A stretch of 64,000 nt of DNA from Bacillota bacterium (GCA_023412455.1 JAEYNQ010000272.1:1-64000); one strand, 5' to 3'; shown: positions 42,383 to 51,537, counted from the stretch's first letter. Translations and numbers: made by a program. The notes: generated by a model from the sequence alone, not told the origin.

Positions 42383-43372
42383 CTACTTCTCTATTCCATA
42401 ATACATAAGCATTGTTTTTTTTATAACAGGTTTGAACACGGTCACATGTTCTTCACCTTCTATCTTTTCATAGACTAAATTTAACCCTTCATAATTTCTT
42501 GGCAATAAAATTTGATTGATAAACTCTTCAATTCCTACCGTATAAAAAGCCTCTTCTCTTCCCCCTATCGTTACATAGACATTGGCATCCAATGTTTGAT
42601 TTCTTTCGTAATACTGTTTTTCAAAGTCTGGAACATATTCTAGTTTATCAGTTGAAGCTTGGAGAAAAGGACTTCCTACTGAATAATTCTTAAATGTTTT
42701 TTCACCAATCCTGTCTCTATTAAATAATGCATAGAAAGTGAAAAAGCCCCCATAAGAATGCCCCATAAGTGCTAGATTATCTTGTTGTAATGGATATTGC
42801 TCATTTATATAGGGCACAATATTATTTACAATGAAATTCAAAAAATCTTCTGGCCTTTTAACAAAGTCTCTCTCTCTTATTTTTTCATAATCATAGCCAT
42901 TAGGATAACCAATACTCACTAAAATAACATCTTCCATCTGTCCACTGATCATCAATTCTCTTATTTCTGGATGATCACTTAATCGCCATACCCCATCTGT
43001 CAGAAAAACTGCTGGATATTCTTTTGTGGCATCATAATCAGGTGGTAGCGAATAATGTATAACAAAATAATCATCTATTTCCTGATCATATAGTTTAAAT
43101 TCCTTTGTATAGTCGGTAAAATCGGAGTGTTCTTGCTTGATTATGTCATAGTATTCATGCTCTGGCGATACTTCCCCTAGCTCTATACTTTCCCTCTCTA
43201 TAGGCAATAACCCTGTCCCTGTATTATCAGTATCCTTCTTAACTATTGTAGATTCCTTTGTATAGTCCGTAAAAACTGAGTGTTCTTGTTTGACTGTACC
43301 ATCCTCTTGAACCCTATTACAACCTGTGGCTGTAAAAGCTATTAAGGCAATTATTAATATTTTTTTTAACAT
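42383..43372 (-). CDS. Lipoprotein esterase of the Esterase-D/Fes type
   Basis: Extracytoplasmic alpha/beta-hydrolase of 329 aa anchored through lipobox TATGC (Cys18). The catalytic domain includes HYSLPPDYDATKEYPAVFLTDG, the nucleophile elbow LMGHSYGGFF with its serine, and a late His in EGEEHVTVFKPVI. This is the putative-esterase family that includes siderophore and feruloyl esterases. The linker between signal and domain contains an internal duplication: VKQEHSVFTDYTKE near residue 29 and IKQEHSDFTDYTKE near residue 79. GGAGAAGAAGGGAG precedes the ATG. The substrate could be a plant-wall acyl ester or a siderophore; nothing nearby decides. Confidence 0.85.
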   Translation of the reverse strand: MLKKILIIALIAFTATGCNRVQEDGTVKQEHSVFTDYTKESTIVKKDTDNTGTGLLPIERESIELGEVSPEHEYYDIIKQEHSDFTDYTKEFKLYDQEIDDYFVIHYSLPPDYDATKEYPAVFLTDGVWRLSDHPEIRELMISGQMEDVILVSIGYPNGYDYEKIRERDFVKRPEDFLNFIVNNIVPYINEQYPLQQDNLALMGHSYGGFFTFYALFNRDRIGEKTFKNYSVGSPFLQASTDKLEYVPDFEKQYYERNQTLDANVYVTIGGREEAFYTVGIEEFINQILLPRNYEGLNLVYEKIEGEEHVTVFKPVIKKTMLMYYGIEK

Positions 43373-43466
43373 ACTCCCTTCTTCTCCTTTACTCTTTTAG
43401 ATTAGTTTAATCCAGCTAGTTACCAAAAAGAATGTATAGATTTGCGCTAAAATTTTATACAATTTT

Positions 43467-43772
43467 ATGTGCTTTCATTTAATTTGCTTTTTCTACAATA
43501 TCAAATTACCTCCTCAACTTAAGGTTATAACCCTACTTTTCAACTCACTACTACCAAAAAAGGAGTTGCCCCACAAGTCAATGCTTCCTATTTCTATCTT
43601 ATGTGGAATGCTTACCGCTGGACTTACTGGCATCAAAGAGCGTGGTAAGCCTTCAAGAGGCAATAAAACCATGGTGGATGCACTGGAACCTACTTGTGAT
43701 GCTTTTGCTTTTGCCCTATTACATATCAACCATGTAGCCAATGTGTCAGTAATGCGCTCTTACAAAAAGTAA
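43467..43772 (+). pseudogene. Remnant of dihydroxyacetone kinase DhaL domain
   Basis: A 101-codon frame whose middle (GLTGIKERGKPSRGNKTMVDALEPTCDA) matches the DhaL ADP-binding helix motif GDKTMLDAL.PA. DhaL is about 210 residues, so only a central fragment is left, with no ribosome site and no DhaK or DhaM neighbour. It probably marks a lost glycerone-kinase operon. Confidence 0.65.
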
Positions 43773-43825
43773 TTAATATCCCTCGTAAAGCTAGTTATCT
43801 ATGGAAACTCTAAAATAGCTCATTA

Positions 43826-43878
43826 AAAAAGTGCTCTCGCAAAACAGACAAGTTTCTCTTGTGAGAGCACTTTTTTAT
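43826..43878 (+). terminator. Terminator after the dhaL remnant
   Basis: AAAAAGTGCTCTCGCAA and TTGTGAGAGCACTTTTTT form a strong stem with a 15-nt loop and a T run. It survives though the gene it served is broken. The 250 nt from here to the patatin gene show no further feature. Confidence 0.8.
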
Positions 43879-44133
43879 CCACAATCATTCCTTTTCCTCT
43901 CTTAGTTATCCACTCTATTTTTCTTTTTCCTAACATGCTGTGTTTTTCTTAGTCTTAGCGTAGTTTCACTTCAACTTAACTTTAATCCAATACGTTGTAA
44001 TGCCATGCTTATACACAATCATAAATTTCTCTCCATTCATAATATTGTTAATCCCCTCATTATAAAGGCCACCTACTAAACATATTTTTTAACCTTTAGG
44101 AATATATTGTGAAAAACAAGATGAGGTGAAACT

Positions 44134-45120
44134 ATGGATACCTCTATTAGTAATTTAGTTTTTAGTGGCGGAGGGGTTTGGGGCATAGCCTACCTGGGTG
44201 TTCTAGATTACCTCTTTTCCCAGGATTTAATGCCTAATATAGAACGTGTAGCAGGTTCATCAGCAGGTGCAATCACTGCTTGTTTAACTAGCTTTAATCT
44301 TCCTTTTAGTGAGCTTAAGACCATAGCTGATTCCTTGGATTATCGTAAAGTCCCTGGTCAAGATGAGATCTTTACTACACGGTTTATCTCCCCCTATCTC
44401 AAGAAACAATTAGATAAGGTCTTTGGAAATATTGATTGTGTCTATCGTCTCATCAAACAGTATGGTTGGTATTCCTCTTCCTATTTCTATAATTGGATTC
44501 AAACACAAATTGCTATGCAATTTGATGTAGCCAAAAAGCAACCTCCCTATACCTTTGCTGACTTTCAAAATACTGCTATTCATAGAAACAATAGGCCTTT
44601 CCTGGAGCTTTATATCACTGGAACAGATGTCAGTAATCAATCCTCCATTATCTTTTCTTATGAAACAACTCCTTATATGGAAGTGGCAGAAGCTGTTCGT
44701 ATTTCTATGTCCGTTCCCATCTTCTTTGAAGCCATTAAATCAAGTGCTGTAAATCAGGAACAAAAAAATAACCCCCTCGTCTTTTCAGATGGTGGATTAT
44801 TAGCCATTTACCCTATTGAACTATTTGATAAAACTTCTCTTGCACAACAAACGCTGGGATGCATGTTTACTAGCTCCTTATCCCCTAAGCCCATACAGAA
44901 CCTCATTGATTTTATAAGTAATATTCTTTCTTCTGCTACCACTTTACAGATGGATTATTATCGTCAGGACCAAGCTTGTATGAAAAGAAGTATTGAAATC
45001 AATACAGGCACAGTTCCTTCCTTTGATTTTGATATTGATCCTGGACATCCTTCTTATAATGCACTTTACCAAGCTGGTTATATAGCCACCCAAACCTATT
45101 TTAATCGAACCGAAGCTTAG
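44134..45120 (+). CDS. Patatin-like phospholipase
   Basis: Serine acyl hydrolase of 328 aa with a Ser-Asp catalytic dyad. The oxyanion hole is SGGGVWG (11-17), the nucleophile elbow is GSSAG with Ser43, and the catalytic Asp is in FSDGGLL near residue 220. No signal or membrane helix is visible, so it probably acts in the cytoplasm or at the inner face of the membrane. GATGAGGTG precedes the ATG. Patatins also serve as antiphage effectors, but no cyclic-nucleotide synthase or sensor gene is adjacent, so a lipid-turnover role is the simpler reading. Confidence 0.9.
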   Translation: MDTSISNLVFSGGGVWGIAYLGVLDYLFSQDLMPNIERVAGSSAGAITACLTSFNLPFSELKTIADSLDYRKVPGQDEIFTTRFISPYLKKQLDKVFGNIDCVYRLIKQYGWYSSSYFYNWIQTQIAMQFDVAKKQPPYTFADFQNTAIHRNNRPFLELYITGTDVSNQSSIIFSYETTPYMEVAEAVRISMSVPIFFEAIKSSAVNQEQKNNPLVFSDGGLLAIYPIELFDKTSLAQQTLGCMFTSSLSPKPIQNLIDFISNILSSATTLQMDYYRQDQACMKRSIEINTGTVPSFDFDIDPGHPSYNALYQAGYIATQTYFNRTEA

Positions 45121-45263
45121 TTATTTACTCTAGCTTGTTCCTCTACCATAAAGTTTATAAAGAATTAAACTTTATAGCATATATTTCCACCTACCCCTCA
45201 TATTTTATAGCATACCCACCTGTACATGCTATTTAAAATCCCTTTAAGAAAGGAGGTCCTCAT

Positions 45264-45365
45264 ATGGCCAATAAAACTCAAGCTACTAAATCAGCCAAAA
45301 CAACTAAAGCTGATAAAAATAGCAAAAATGCTAAAACCCCTAGTAAAAACAAAAAAGGAAAATAA
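45264..45365 (+). CDS. 33-residue Lys/Ala/Thr-rich basic peptide
   Basis: A tiny gene with an excellent ribosome site (AAAGGAGGTCCTCAT before the ATG) and its own terminator right after the stop. The peptide is about one-third lysine, made of units such as KSAKTTKADK, KNSKNAK and TPSKNKKGK, with no aromatic residue. It resembles short lysine/alanine-rich nucleic-acid-binding tails. The function is unknown, but initiation signals this good argue for real expression. Confidence 0.65.
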   Translation: MANKTQATKSAKTTKADKNSKNAKTPSKNKKGK

Positions 45366-45372
45366 CCTCTAC

Positions 45373-45450
45373 TTAAAAAGATGCTCTACATAGGCTTCTG
45401 CTTAAAGTTTCCACTCTAAGCTTCCAGCTATGCAAAGCATCTTTTTAAAT
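45373..45450. terminator. Terminator between the basic peptide gene and comEB
   Basis: AAAAAGATGCTCTACATAG and CTATGCAAAGCATCTTTTT form a hairpin with an inner stem, flanked by A and T runs on both sides, so it serves both convergent genes. Confidence 0.75.
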
Positions 45451-45960
45451 ATTTTCTATACTAAAGTCTAAAACAATCTTTGTAGTTGGCGTTTCTAATT
45501 TGGTTAACTTGACACCTGCGGCAGCAAACATTCTCTTAGAAGCCTTTACTGCATCCGTTTCTGCATATTTATCTGATAAATAAATAACTTCATGAACACC
45601 TGATTGAATAATGGCCTTGCAGCATTCATTGCAAGGGAAAAGGGCAACATATAATTTGGCACCTACTAAGGATTTACCTTGAGCATTAAGAATGGCATTT
45701 AACTCTGCATGCACTACAAAAGGATATTTGGTTTCTAAAAACTCTCCTTTTCTATCCCATGGAAAAGTATCATCTTGGCAACCAATAGGAAGTCCATTAT
45801 AACCTAGACTCAATATCGTATTAGGTCGCTGTCCTATACAATCTTCCCCACTTACAATACACGCTCCCACCTGAGTACTTGGGTCTTTACTTCTTTTGGC
45901 AGCTAGTAACGCCATTGCCATAAAGTAATCATCCCAAGAAATATAGTCTTGTCTCTTCAT
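45445..45960 (-). CDS. comEB: dCMP deaminase (ComEB-type)
   Basis: Zinc-dependent deaminase (171 aa) producing dUMP for dTMP synthesis. The zinc ligands and catalytic glutamate are in HAELNAIL (His84, Glu86) and PCNECCKAI (Cys110, Cys113). The early SWDDYFMAMALLAAKRSKDP segment is typical of dCMP deaminases rather than cytidine or tRNA deaminases. AGGAGG precedes the ATG. It appears monocistronic. Confidence 0.9.
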   Translation of the reverse strand: MKRQDYISWDDYFMAMALLAAKRSKDPSTQVGACIVSGEDCIGQRPNTILSLGYNGLPIGCQDDTFPWDRKGEFLETKYPFVVHAELNAILNAQGKSLVGAKLYVALFPCNECCKAIIQSGVHEVIYLSDKYAETDAVKASKRMFAAAGVKLTKLETPTTKIVLDFSIENI

Positions 45961-46084
45961 TTCATACCTCCTAACGCTATCTTTAGTTTATTATACTATA
46001 CTTATCTATGAGATAATAGAGTTACATTTAAATTATCCTTCCTGCTACCCTTAATTGATTACCTCCAGGTTATGGACACCCTTC

Positions 46085-46705
46085 TTATCTCATTGCTTGA
46101 GGTTGTGAACTGTCCCTTACCTTGGTACGCATAATAGTTTTGTAGTTTTCTACTTTTGTTTTGCGCATATCATTCAAATAAATGTCATGTGTATACTGGT
46201 CACAGGCTACTTCGTTAGCCTTTGCATAAGCCATGATTTTCTCAAGAGTAGCATTCATATTATTATAATCTCCAAGATGAAAGCACTGAATACATCTTCC
46301 AAAATCGATGCTTTTATAAAATACTCTATCATAAGCTATTTCCTTGCCCTTGCTCTTTGCAATCTGAATAGCTTGAGCTAGCATCTCTTGGGTTATAAAT
46401 TCGGGTTGCCTAATCATCATTGTCCAAGTAAAAGAAATACCCTCCTTATTTTTATCTAAATACCAAGTCACTTCCATAGGACTTACCTTGTATGTTCTAT
46501 CTAGCTCCTTGCGGCTAATCTCAAATTTAATGATATAAGAAAGGGTATATAACGCTTCACAAGCTCTCTGAAAGTCCTCCTCCTTAGGATGTCCTTTCCC
46601 ATCAAAAGTAAGATAATTCATTATTGGTACGTCAACAAAAAACGGGTCCTTTTTTGTACTTTGATAGAGTACTTTTAACTCTTTGCTCATTTCATATTTA
46701 TCCAT
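46085..46705 (-). CDS. GyrI-like small-molecule-binding domain protein
   Basis: A 206-residue stand-alone GyrI-like protein: PIMNYLTFDGKGHPKEEDFQRACEALYTLSYIIKF at the start, then a second half with FCHLGDY-like sequence (CFHLGDYNNMNATLEKIMAYA). These domains bind drugs or hydrophobic ligands and can hydrolyse some esters. There is no DNA-binding domain. GGGGGTAA lies upstream of the ATG. The 340 nt on to the next gene hold no clear feature. Its physiological ligand is unknown. Confidence 0.8.
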   Translation of the reverse strand: MDKYEMSKELKVLYQSTKKDPFFVDVPIMNYLTFDGKGHPKEEDFQRACEALYTLSYIIKFEISRKELDRTYKVSPMEVTWYLDKNKEGISFTWTMMIRQPEFITQEMLAQAIQIAKSKGKEIAYDRVFYKSIDFGRCIQCFHLGDYNNMNATLEKIMAYAKANEVACDQYTHDIYLNDMRKTKVENYKTIMRTKVRDSSQPQAMR

Positions 46706-47047
46706 GCTTTTACCCCCATAAACTATTTACTTTTTAAAAGAGCTTTAGTAGCTTCATTTATTAAACTATAAACTCTCCCCTACTGGGGATTGTCAAGAAA
46801 TTTCCCTAATCAGAAGAAAACTTCAAAAAAACAAGTGGGCGCGCAAGTACTTATCACATAAATGAACCTTTTTCCAACTCACTTAATGCAAAAAGGGCCA
46901 TTACATTGTAAGCATACTCCTTATAAACAGATAAGTGCTAAAGTTAGATCCATTCTAACTCCTTTAGCCTGATCTTCTTATAAACTTAAATGCTTAATGT
47001 AACTGCCCTCTTTATTTAATTATTACCTTATTCAATTAGTATTCTAT

Positions 47048-48484
47048 TTAATACGCTTTACCCCAATAAACCATCTTCTTAGCAGGTTTACCACAGCAAA
47101 CACATGTATCCGCTAATTGGTCTTGCTCAAAAGGCATACAACGTGATGTTGCACCTGTTTCTTCTTTTATTTTATTCTCACATGCTTCATCCCCACACCA
47201 CATGGCTTTTACGAATCCAGGTGTTTCTTCTATTGTTTTAGCAAACTCTTCCATGGTTACTGCAGAATAGGTATGAGCTTCTCTATGGTTTCTTGCTTTT
47301 TCAAGCATTTCTTTTTGCATAGCTTCTAATATCTTTTTCACTTCTTCTTCAATTTGGTCAAGACTTACGATTACTTTTTCTCCTGTATCACGTCTTGCCA
47401 GGACAGCTTGATTGGCTTCAATGTCCTTTGGCCCTATTTCAAGTCGAACAGGAACCCCTTTCATTTCATGCTCGCTGAACTTCCATCCTGGAGACTTATC
47501 ACTATCGTCTACTTTTACACGTCCCACTTCTTGAAGTCTTGCTTTAAGTTCATAGGCTTTATCCAATACGCCTTCTTTGTGCTGCGCTACTGGAATAATC
47601 ATCACTTGTACGGGCGCAATAGCTGGTGGAAGTACAAGCCCACTATTATCTCCATGTACCATAATTAATGCCCCTATAAGACGTGTTGTCATTCCCCATG
47701 AAGTTTGATGTACATATTGAAGTTGGTTGTTTTTATCCGTGTATTGAATGCCAAAAGCCTTTGCAAAGCCATCACCAAAGTTATGACTCGTTCCTGATTG
47801 AAGTGCTTTTCCATCATGCATTAGACTTTCAATGGTATAGGTTGCTTTAGCTCCTGCAAACTTTTCTTTTTCTGTTTTTTGTCCTTTAACTACAGGGATA
47901 GCTAGGACATTTTCACAAAACTCAGAGTATACATTGAGCATACGTACTGTTTCAGCTTCTGCTTCTTCAGCTGTAGCATGCGCAGTGTGCCCTTCTTGCC
48001 ATAAGAATTCTGTGGTGCGTAAGAAAGGACGTGTTGTTTTTTCCCAACGTACTACAGAACACCATTGATTATAAAGCTTAGGTAAGTCTCTATGGGATTG
48101 AATTTCTTTAGCATAGTGATCACAGAATAAGGTTTCTGATGTTGGTCTTACACAAAGTCTCTCTGTTAATTCCTCTTTACCGCCATGGGTTACCCAAGCC
48201 ACTTCAGGAGCAAAGCCTTCTACATGGTCTTTTTCCTTTTCCAATAAACTTTCTGGGATAAACATAGGCATATACACATTCACATGACCTGTTTCTTTAA
48301 AACGTTTATCCAATTGTTGCTGAATAAGCTCCCAAATGGCATATCCATAAGGTTTAATAATCATACAGCCCTTAACACTTGCATAATCTACAAGCTCCGC
48401 CTTTTTTACTACATCCGTATACCATTGTGCAAAGTCTTTGTCCATATCCGTAATTTCAGATACAAATTTTTGTTTTCCTGCCAT
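47048..48484 (-). CDS. proS: Prolyl-tRNA synthetase, archaeal/eukaryotic-like class (ProS type 3)
   Basis: Charges tRNA-Pro; 478 aa. The class II core has [51 protein letters not shown] (motif 2) and [19 protein letters not shown]. The C-terminal extension with cysteine pairs ([29 protein letters not shown]) is typical of the archaeal-style enzyme, and the bacterial editing insertion is lacking. AAAGGAG precedes the ATG. A small membrane-protein gene and a second, bacterial-type prolyl-tRNA synthetase gene lie upstream on the same strand, all apparently behind one T-box leader. Confidence 0.93.
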   Translation of the reverse strand: MAGKQKFVSEITDMDKDFAQWYTDVVKKAELVDYASVKGCMIIKPYGYAIWELIQQQLDKRFKETGHVNVYMPMFIPESLLEKEKDHVEGFAPEVAWVTHGGKEELTERLCVRPTSETLFCDHYAKEIQSHRDLPKLYNQWCSVVRWEKTTRPFLRTTEFLWQEGHTAHATAEEAEAETVRMLNVYSEFCENVLAIPVVKGQKTEKEKFAGAKATYTIESLMHDGKALQSGTSHNFGDGFAKAFGIQYTDKNNQLQYVHQTSWGMTTRLIGALIMVHGDNSGLVLPPAIAPVQVMIIPVAQHKEGVLDKAYELKARLQEVGRVKVDDSDKSPGWKFSEHEMKGVPVRLEIGPKDIEANQAVLARRDTGEKVIVSLDQIEEEVKKILEAMQKEMLEKARNHREAHTYSAVTMEEFAKTIEETPGFVKAMWCGDEACENKIKEETGATSRCMPFEQDQLADTCVCCGKPAKKMVYWGKAY

Positions 48485-48567
48485 CCTCTTTTTTCTCCTT
48501 TGTTAGATAATAGATTTATTTTTCATTCTATAACTATTCATACGTTATTAATGGATCACATATTAAG

Positions 48568-48867
48568 TTAACGCAGTGTATTACGTAAGCTGTCAAACCA
48601 AGTGTTCTCAAAAAATATATTACTCAGGCTACAGCATATTCCTCCTACTATAGATAACCTTATCTCACTTAATCCACATAAGCTTCCTATCCCTACACCT
48701 AGCATTATGCTTAAGACAAGGCTTATATACATCCATAGCTTTTTATTTCTTAAGTATCTTAGCTTCTTTTGAATACCTTCAAAAGGTGTCCATCCTAATC
48801 GATTCAGGCCTTCGTTACCAAGATCTAATGCTAAAACAGTTAGAATAAATACAACTATGCCAAGCAC
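48568..48867 (-). CDS. Small membrane protein between the two proS genes
   Basis: A 99-residue protein with two or three hydrophobic helices (about 1-16, 45-65 and 68-85) separated by a basic loop (KKLRYLRNKKLW). It resembles small DUF4321-type proteins of Clostridia, though I am not sure of the family. It starts at GTG with AAAAGGGGGGA upstream. It lies 33 nt after the proS type 1 stop and 84 nt before proS type 3, probably in the same transcript. Confidence 0.6.
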   Translation of the reverse strand: MLGIVVFILTVLALDLGNEGLNRLGWTPFEGIQKKLRYLRNKKLWMYISLVLSIMLGVGIGSLCGLSEIRLSIVGGICCSLSNIFFENTWFDSLRNTLR

Positions 48868-48899
48868 CCTATCCCCCCTTTTATTTCCGTGGAAATAAT

Positions 48900-50618
48900 T
48901 TAGTCATTTGACTGTAATAATTCCTCTACTAAAGCTGCTACCTCTTCTTCAATATTTTCAAGGGCGATTAGCTTCTTAATTGTTTTATCTCTTGTTACTA
49001 GCTCTACATTTCCTTCTTTTAAGTTCTTTTCACCAATTACAACACGAACAGGTATGCCTAAAAGGTCTGCATCTGCAAACTGAACCCCTGGAGCCACATT
49101 GCGATCATCCATTAAAACTTCAAAGCGTTTACTTAGCTTATTATAGATCTCAAATCCAATACTATTAGTATCTAGAGACTTGCTCTTAAGCACACAAAGG
49201 TGTACTTGCCATGGTGCCACTGCCATTGGCCAAATAGGCCCCCAAGCATCATGGCGTGCTTCTATAATACAAGCCAGAAGTCTTCCTACTCCAATTCCAT
49301 AGCAGCCCATAATAGGCGTCTTGGCTTTGCCATCAGAGTCTGTATAGGTCATATGCATACTTTCTGAATAGCGCGTACCTAGCTGGAATATGTTTCCTAC
49401 TTCTACCCCTCTCTTGAACTGTAGTTTTCCATGGCAATTAGGACATTCATGGCCTTCATTGACTTGTGCCACATCATAATAAGCCTCAGGCTTAATATCT
49501 CTTGCTACACTAATGCCTTTAATATGGTAATTCATTTTATTGGCTCCTGCTACTAAGTTTTTCTCATTTTGAAGAGAAGCATCAAAAATCACTTTTACCC
49601 TATCTGCTTTTAAGTTATAAGGCCCCATAAATCCATAGCAAAGCTCTGGTGTGTCTTCATAGCGTTCAAAAGGTCTGACTTCCGCTTTAACTAGCTTTTG
49701 TAGTTTTGATTCATTCACTTGAAGGTCTCCTCTAATAAATACAATAAGGGGCTCCTCTTGACCTTCTACTTCAAAAACACAGGCTTTTAGGGTTTGACTG
49801 CTTGTTACACCTAGTAATTCTGCAATTTGTTCAATGGTATGTGCTTCTGGGGTATAGACCTCTTCTATCTCACCTTCCTCAGTCGTAGCCACAGCTAGTT
49901 TAGAGATGGCTACTTCCATATTGGACTGGTAATCACAACTATCACAAACGACGATGGTATCTTCTCCAATATCTGTAAGAAGCATAAACTCATGAGCTAC
50001 CTTTCCACCCATCATGCCCGTATCTGATTTGACACATATTACCTCTGGCACCCCTACTCTTTTAAAAATAGTATGATAGGCTTGCAAGCATTCCTCATAG
50101 TAGCTTTCTAGGTCTTCTTGTGAAGTATGAAAAGAATAGGCATCCTTCATGGTAAACTCTCTTACGCGAATCAGCCCACCTCTTGCACGAGGCTCATCTC
50201 TAAATTTTGTTTGAATCTGATAGATCATAAAAGGATACTGGCTATAAGATTTAGCTTCTGTACGTGCTAAATGCACAGCAGCCTCCTCATGGGTCATACC
50301 TAAAACCATATCCTTGCCCACTCTATCTTTAAAACGTACCAGTTCACTTCCTACTGCATCAAAACGACCTGATTCTTGCCATAAATCTCCTGGCAAAGCT
50401 ACTGGAAAAAGAACCTCTTGTCCGTCCACCTTGTCCATCTCTTGACGGATAATATTTTCAATCTTTGCAACTACTCTCTTCGCTGGTGGAAGTAAAGAAT
50501 AAATGCCATTGGTTACTTGACGCACATAGCCTCCTCTTAGCAAGTAAATATGACTAATGCTTGTTGCCTCCCCTGGCTTCTCTTTAAATCTTTCACCTAA
50601 TAACTTGCTCATTAACAT
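48900..50618 (-). CDS. proS: Prolyl-tRNA synthetase, bacterial class (ProS type 1) with editing domain
   Basis: Charges tRNA-Pro and hydrolyses Ala-tRNA-Pro through its inserted editing domain (572 aa). Motifs include LLRGGYVRQVTNGIYSLLPPAKRV, MTHEEAAVHLAR, IQTKFRDEPRARGGLIRVREFTMKDAYSFH (motif 2), the INS domain at about 225-400, and GCYGIGVGRLLACIIEARHDAWGPIWP (motif 3). ATG 50618 is preferred because AAAAGGATG lies upstream of it; the frame can extend to ATG 50645, which has no site. It is the first gene behind the T-box leader. The second enzyme of a different class follows in the same direction. Confidence 0.92.
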   Translation of the reverse strand: MLMSKLLGERFKEKPGEATSISHIYLLRGGYVRQVTNGIYSLLPPAKRVVAKIENIIRQEMDKVDGQEVLFPVALPGDLWQESGRFDAVGSELVRFKDRVGKDMVLGMTHEEAAVHLARTEAKSYSQYPFMIYQIQTKFRDEPRARGGLIRVREFTMKDAYSFHTSQEDLESYYEECLQAYHTIFKRVGVPEVICVKSDTGMMGGKVAHEFMLLTDIGEDTIVVCDSCDYQSNMEVAISKLAVATTEEGEIEEVYTPEAHTIEQIAELLGVTSSQTLKACVFEVEGQEEPLIVFIRGDLQVNESKLQKLVKAEVRPFERYEDTPELCYGFMGPYNLKADRVKVIFDASLQNEKNLVAGANKMNYHIKGISVARDIKPEAYYDVAQVNEGHECPNCHGKLQFKRGVEVGNIFQLGTRYSESMHMTYTDSDGKAKTPIMGCYGIGVGRLLACIIEARHDAWGPIWPMAVAPWQVHLCVLKSKSLDTNSIGFEIYNKLSKRFEVLMDDRNVAPGVQFADADLLGIPVRVVIGEKNLKEGNVELVTRDKTIKKLIALENIEEEVAALVEELLQSND

Positions 50619-50802
50619 TATCTTTTCATCCTTTTCTTTGAACATAATTAACGACTACTATAAATGATACCATTTTAAATAACCCTATTACTGATTACCT
50701 TATCTGCTTATCTTGTTTAAAAGCCTTGTTTAAAAGCTTATAAAAGCTAGAAATCTAATCCTGGTTGTAATTGATTCTCTTATTTTAGAATTTTTAAAAA
50801 CT

Positions 50803-51058
50803 AAAAACCCCTATGCATAAAATGCATAGGGGCCATCTATTCTTGGCGGTACCACCCTAATTAATACAAGTTCACCTCATATTATCTTAGTTACTTTGTA
50901 ACGGAAGTTCCCGCTGCGTTTATGATTTTGCGCAGAGCTCTGAGCTTGGACAATATAGCTTTGCTTTAGAAGCCTTTCACCCGGTGAGCTTCCTCTCTTT
51001 TTTATTAAAAGCCAGTTTTATACTGATTTCTCTTCATAGCCAAATTATTTTTCTACTA
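50803..51058 (-). ncRNA. T-box leader of the proS operon
   Basis: On the minus strand the conserved T-box AGGGTGGTACCGCC (50845-50858) precedes a terminator formed by CCCCTATGCAT and ATGCATAGGGG with a T run (50803-50832). Further upstream are a Stem I-like region with GAGAGGAAGCTCACCGGGTG and a Stem III-like CTGCG/CGCAG hairpin. Uncharged tRNA-Pro should stabilise the antiterminator. I could not assign the specifier codon with confidence. Confidence 0.9.
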
Positions 51059-51064
51059 AGTATA

Positions 51065-51093
51065 AGCATAATCAAATAGGTCTTCCTTGTCAA
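51065..51093 (-). promoter_or_regulatory. Sigma-A promoter of the T-box/proS operon
   Basis: On the minus strand TTGACA, exactly 17 nt, then TATGCT. Transcription would start near 51058, just before the T-box Stem I, and 11 nt after the end of the 45-residue gene at 51104. Confidence 0.7.
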
Positions 51094-51103
51094 GAGAGCC
51101 TTA

Positions 51104-51241
51104 CTATTTATTAGCTTTTACCTTATATTGGTGGGGCTTAAGATGGCATTTCTCCCTTTCTAATTCTTCCTTAAAGTAAATACCACATATACAGCAGTAA
51201 TAATCTTGAGCTGTTAACTGAATCGAATTGATGTTTTTCAT
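51104..51241 (-). CDS. 45-residue zinc-finger-like mini-protein
   Basis: A very small gene overlapping the OadB-like gene by ATGA (51238-51241), so it is probably translated by coupling. Its cysteine/histidine pattern YYCCICGIYFKEELEREKCHLKPH has two close cysteines followed by C-H and H, like a compact zinc finger. GAGAG lies upstream. No relative is recognised. It sits upstream of the proS T-box promoter. Confidence 0.5.
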   Translation of the reverse strand: MKNINSIQLTAQDYYCCICGIYFKEELEREKCHLKPHQYKVKANK

Positions 51242-51537
51242 TGCTTATCTCTCTTTTTGCTTACCCATAAAGTAATGCATCCTGCTAGCGTTAGTCCTGC
51301 TAAAAGGATTGTTATTCCCAAACTGACAGGTCCCATGGTAGAGGCAATAAAAATTGATGTAGGGCCATCTGCACCACCAATAATTCCGATACTAACTGCG
51401 CCATTAGCCCTGTCTCCTAATAATATAATCTCTATATACTTTCTCAAAATCACAGGTACTAATGTATTAATGGCCCATAAGATGCCGCATATAATGGTCC
51501 CCAGTTTGATAATCCCTAGTTTTAGTTCTCTTTTCAT
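51238..51537 (-). CDS. Short OadB/GcdB-like membrane protein (decarboxylase beta-subunit motif)
   Basis: A 99-residue membrane protein with two to three helices and the sentence-like motif GIIGGADGPTSIF, which is the hallmark of sodium-pumping decarboxylase beta subunits. Those subunits are about 375-430 residues and have many helices, so this is a short derivative or a family of its own, not a complete ion pump. Its N-terminus (LGTIICGILWAINTLVPVILRK) looks natural, and no flanking decay is seen. No alpha or biotin-carrier subunit is adjacent. Function unknown. Confidence 0.65.
   Translation of the reverse strand: MKRELKLGIIKLGTIICGILWAINTLVPVILRKYIEIILLGDRANGAVSIGIIGGADGPTSIFIASTMGPVSLGITILLAGLTLAGCITLWVSKKRDKQ

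Noticed and set aside
44134..45120. Patatin as a CBASS or other antiphage effector
   Set aside because: No nucleotide cyclase, E1/E2/JAB or sensor gene is adjacent; the neighbours are housekeeping genes.
51238..51537. Complete oxaloacetate decarboxylase beta subunit
   Set aside because: Only 99 residues and two to three helices; no alpha or biotin subunit nearby.
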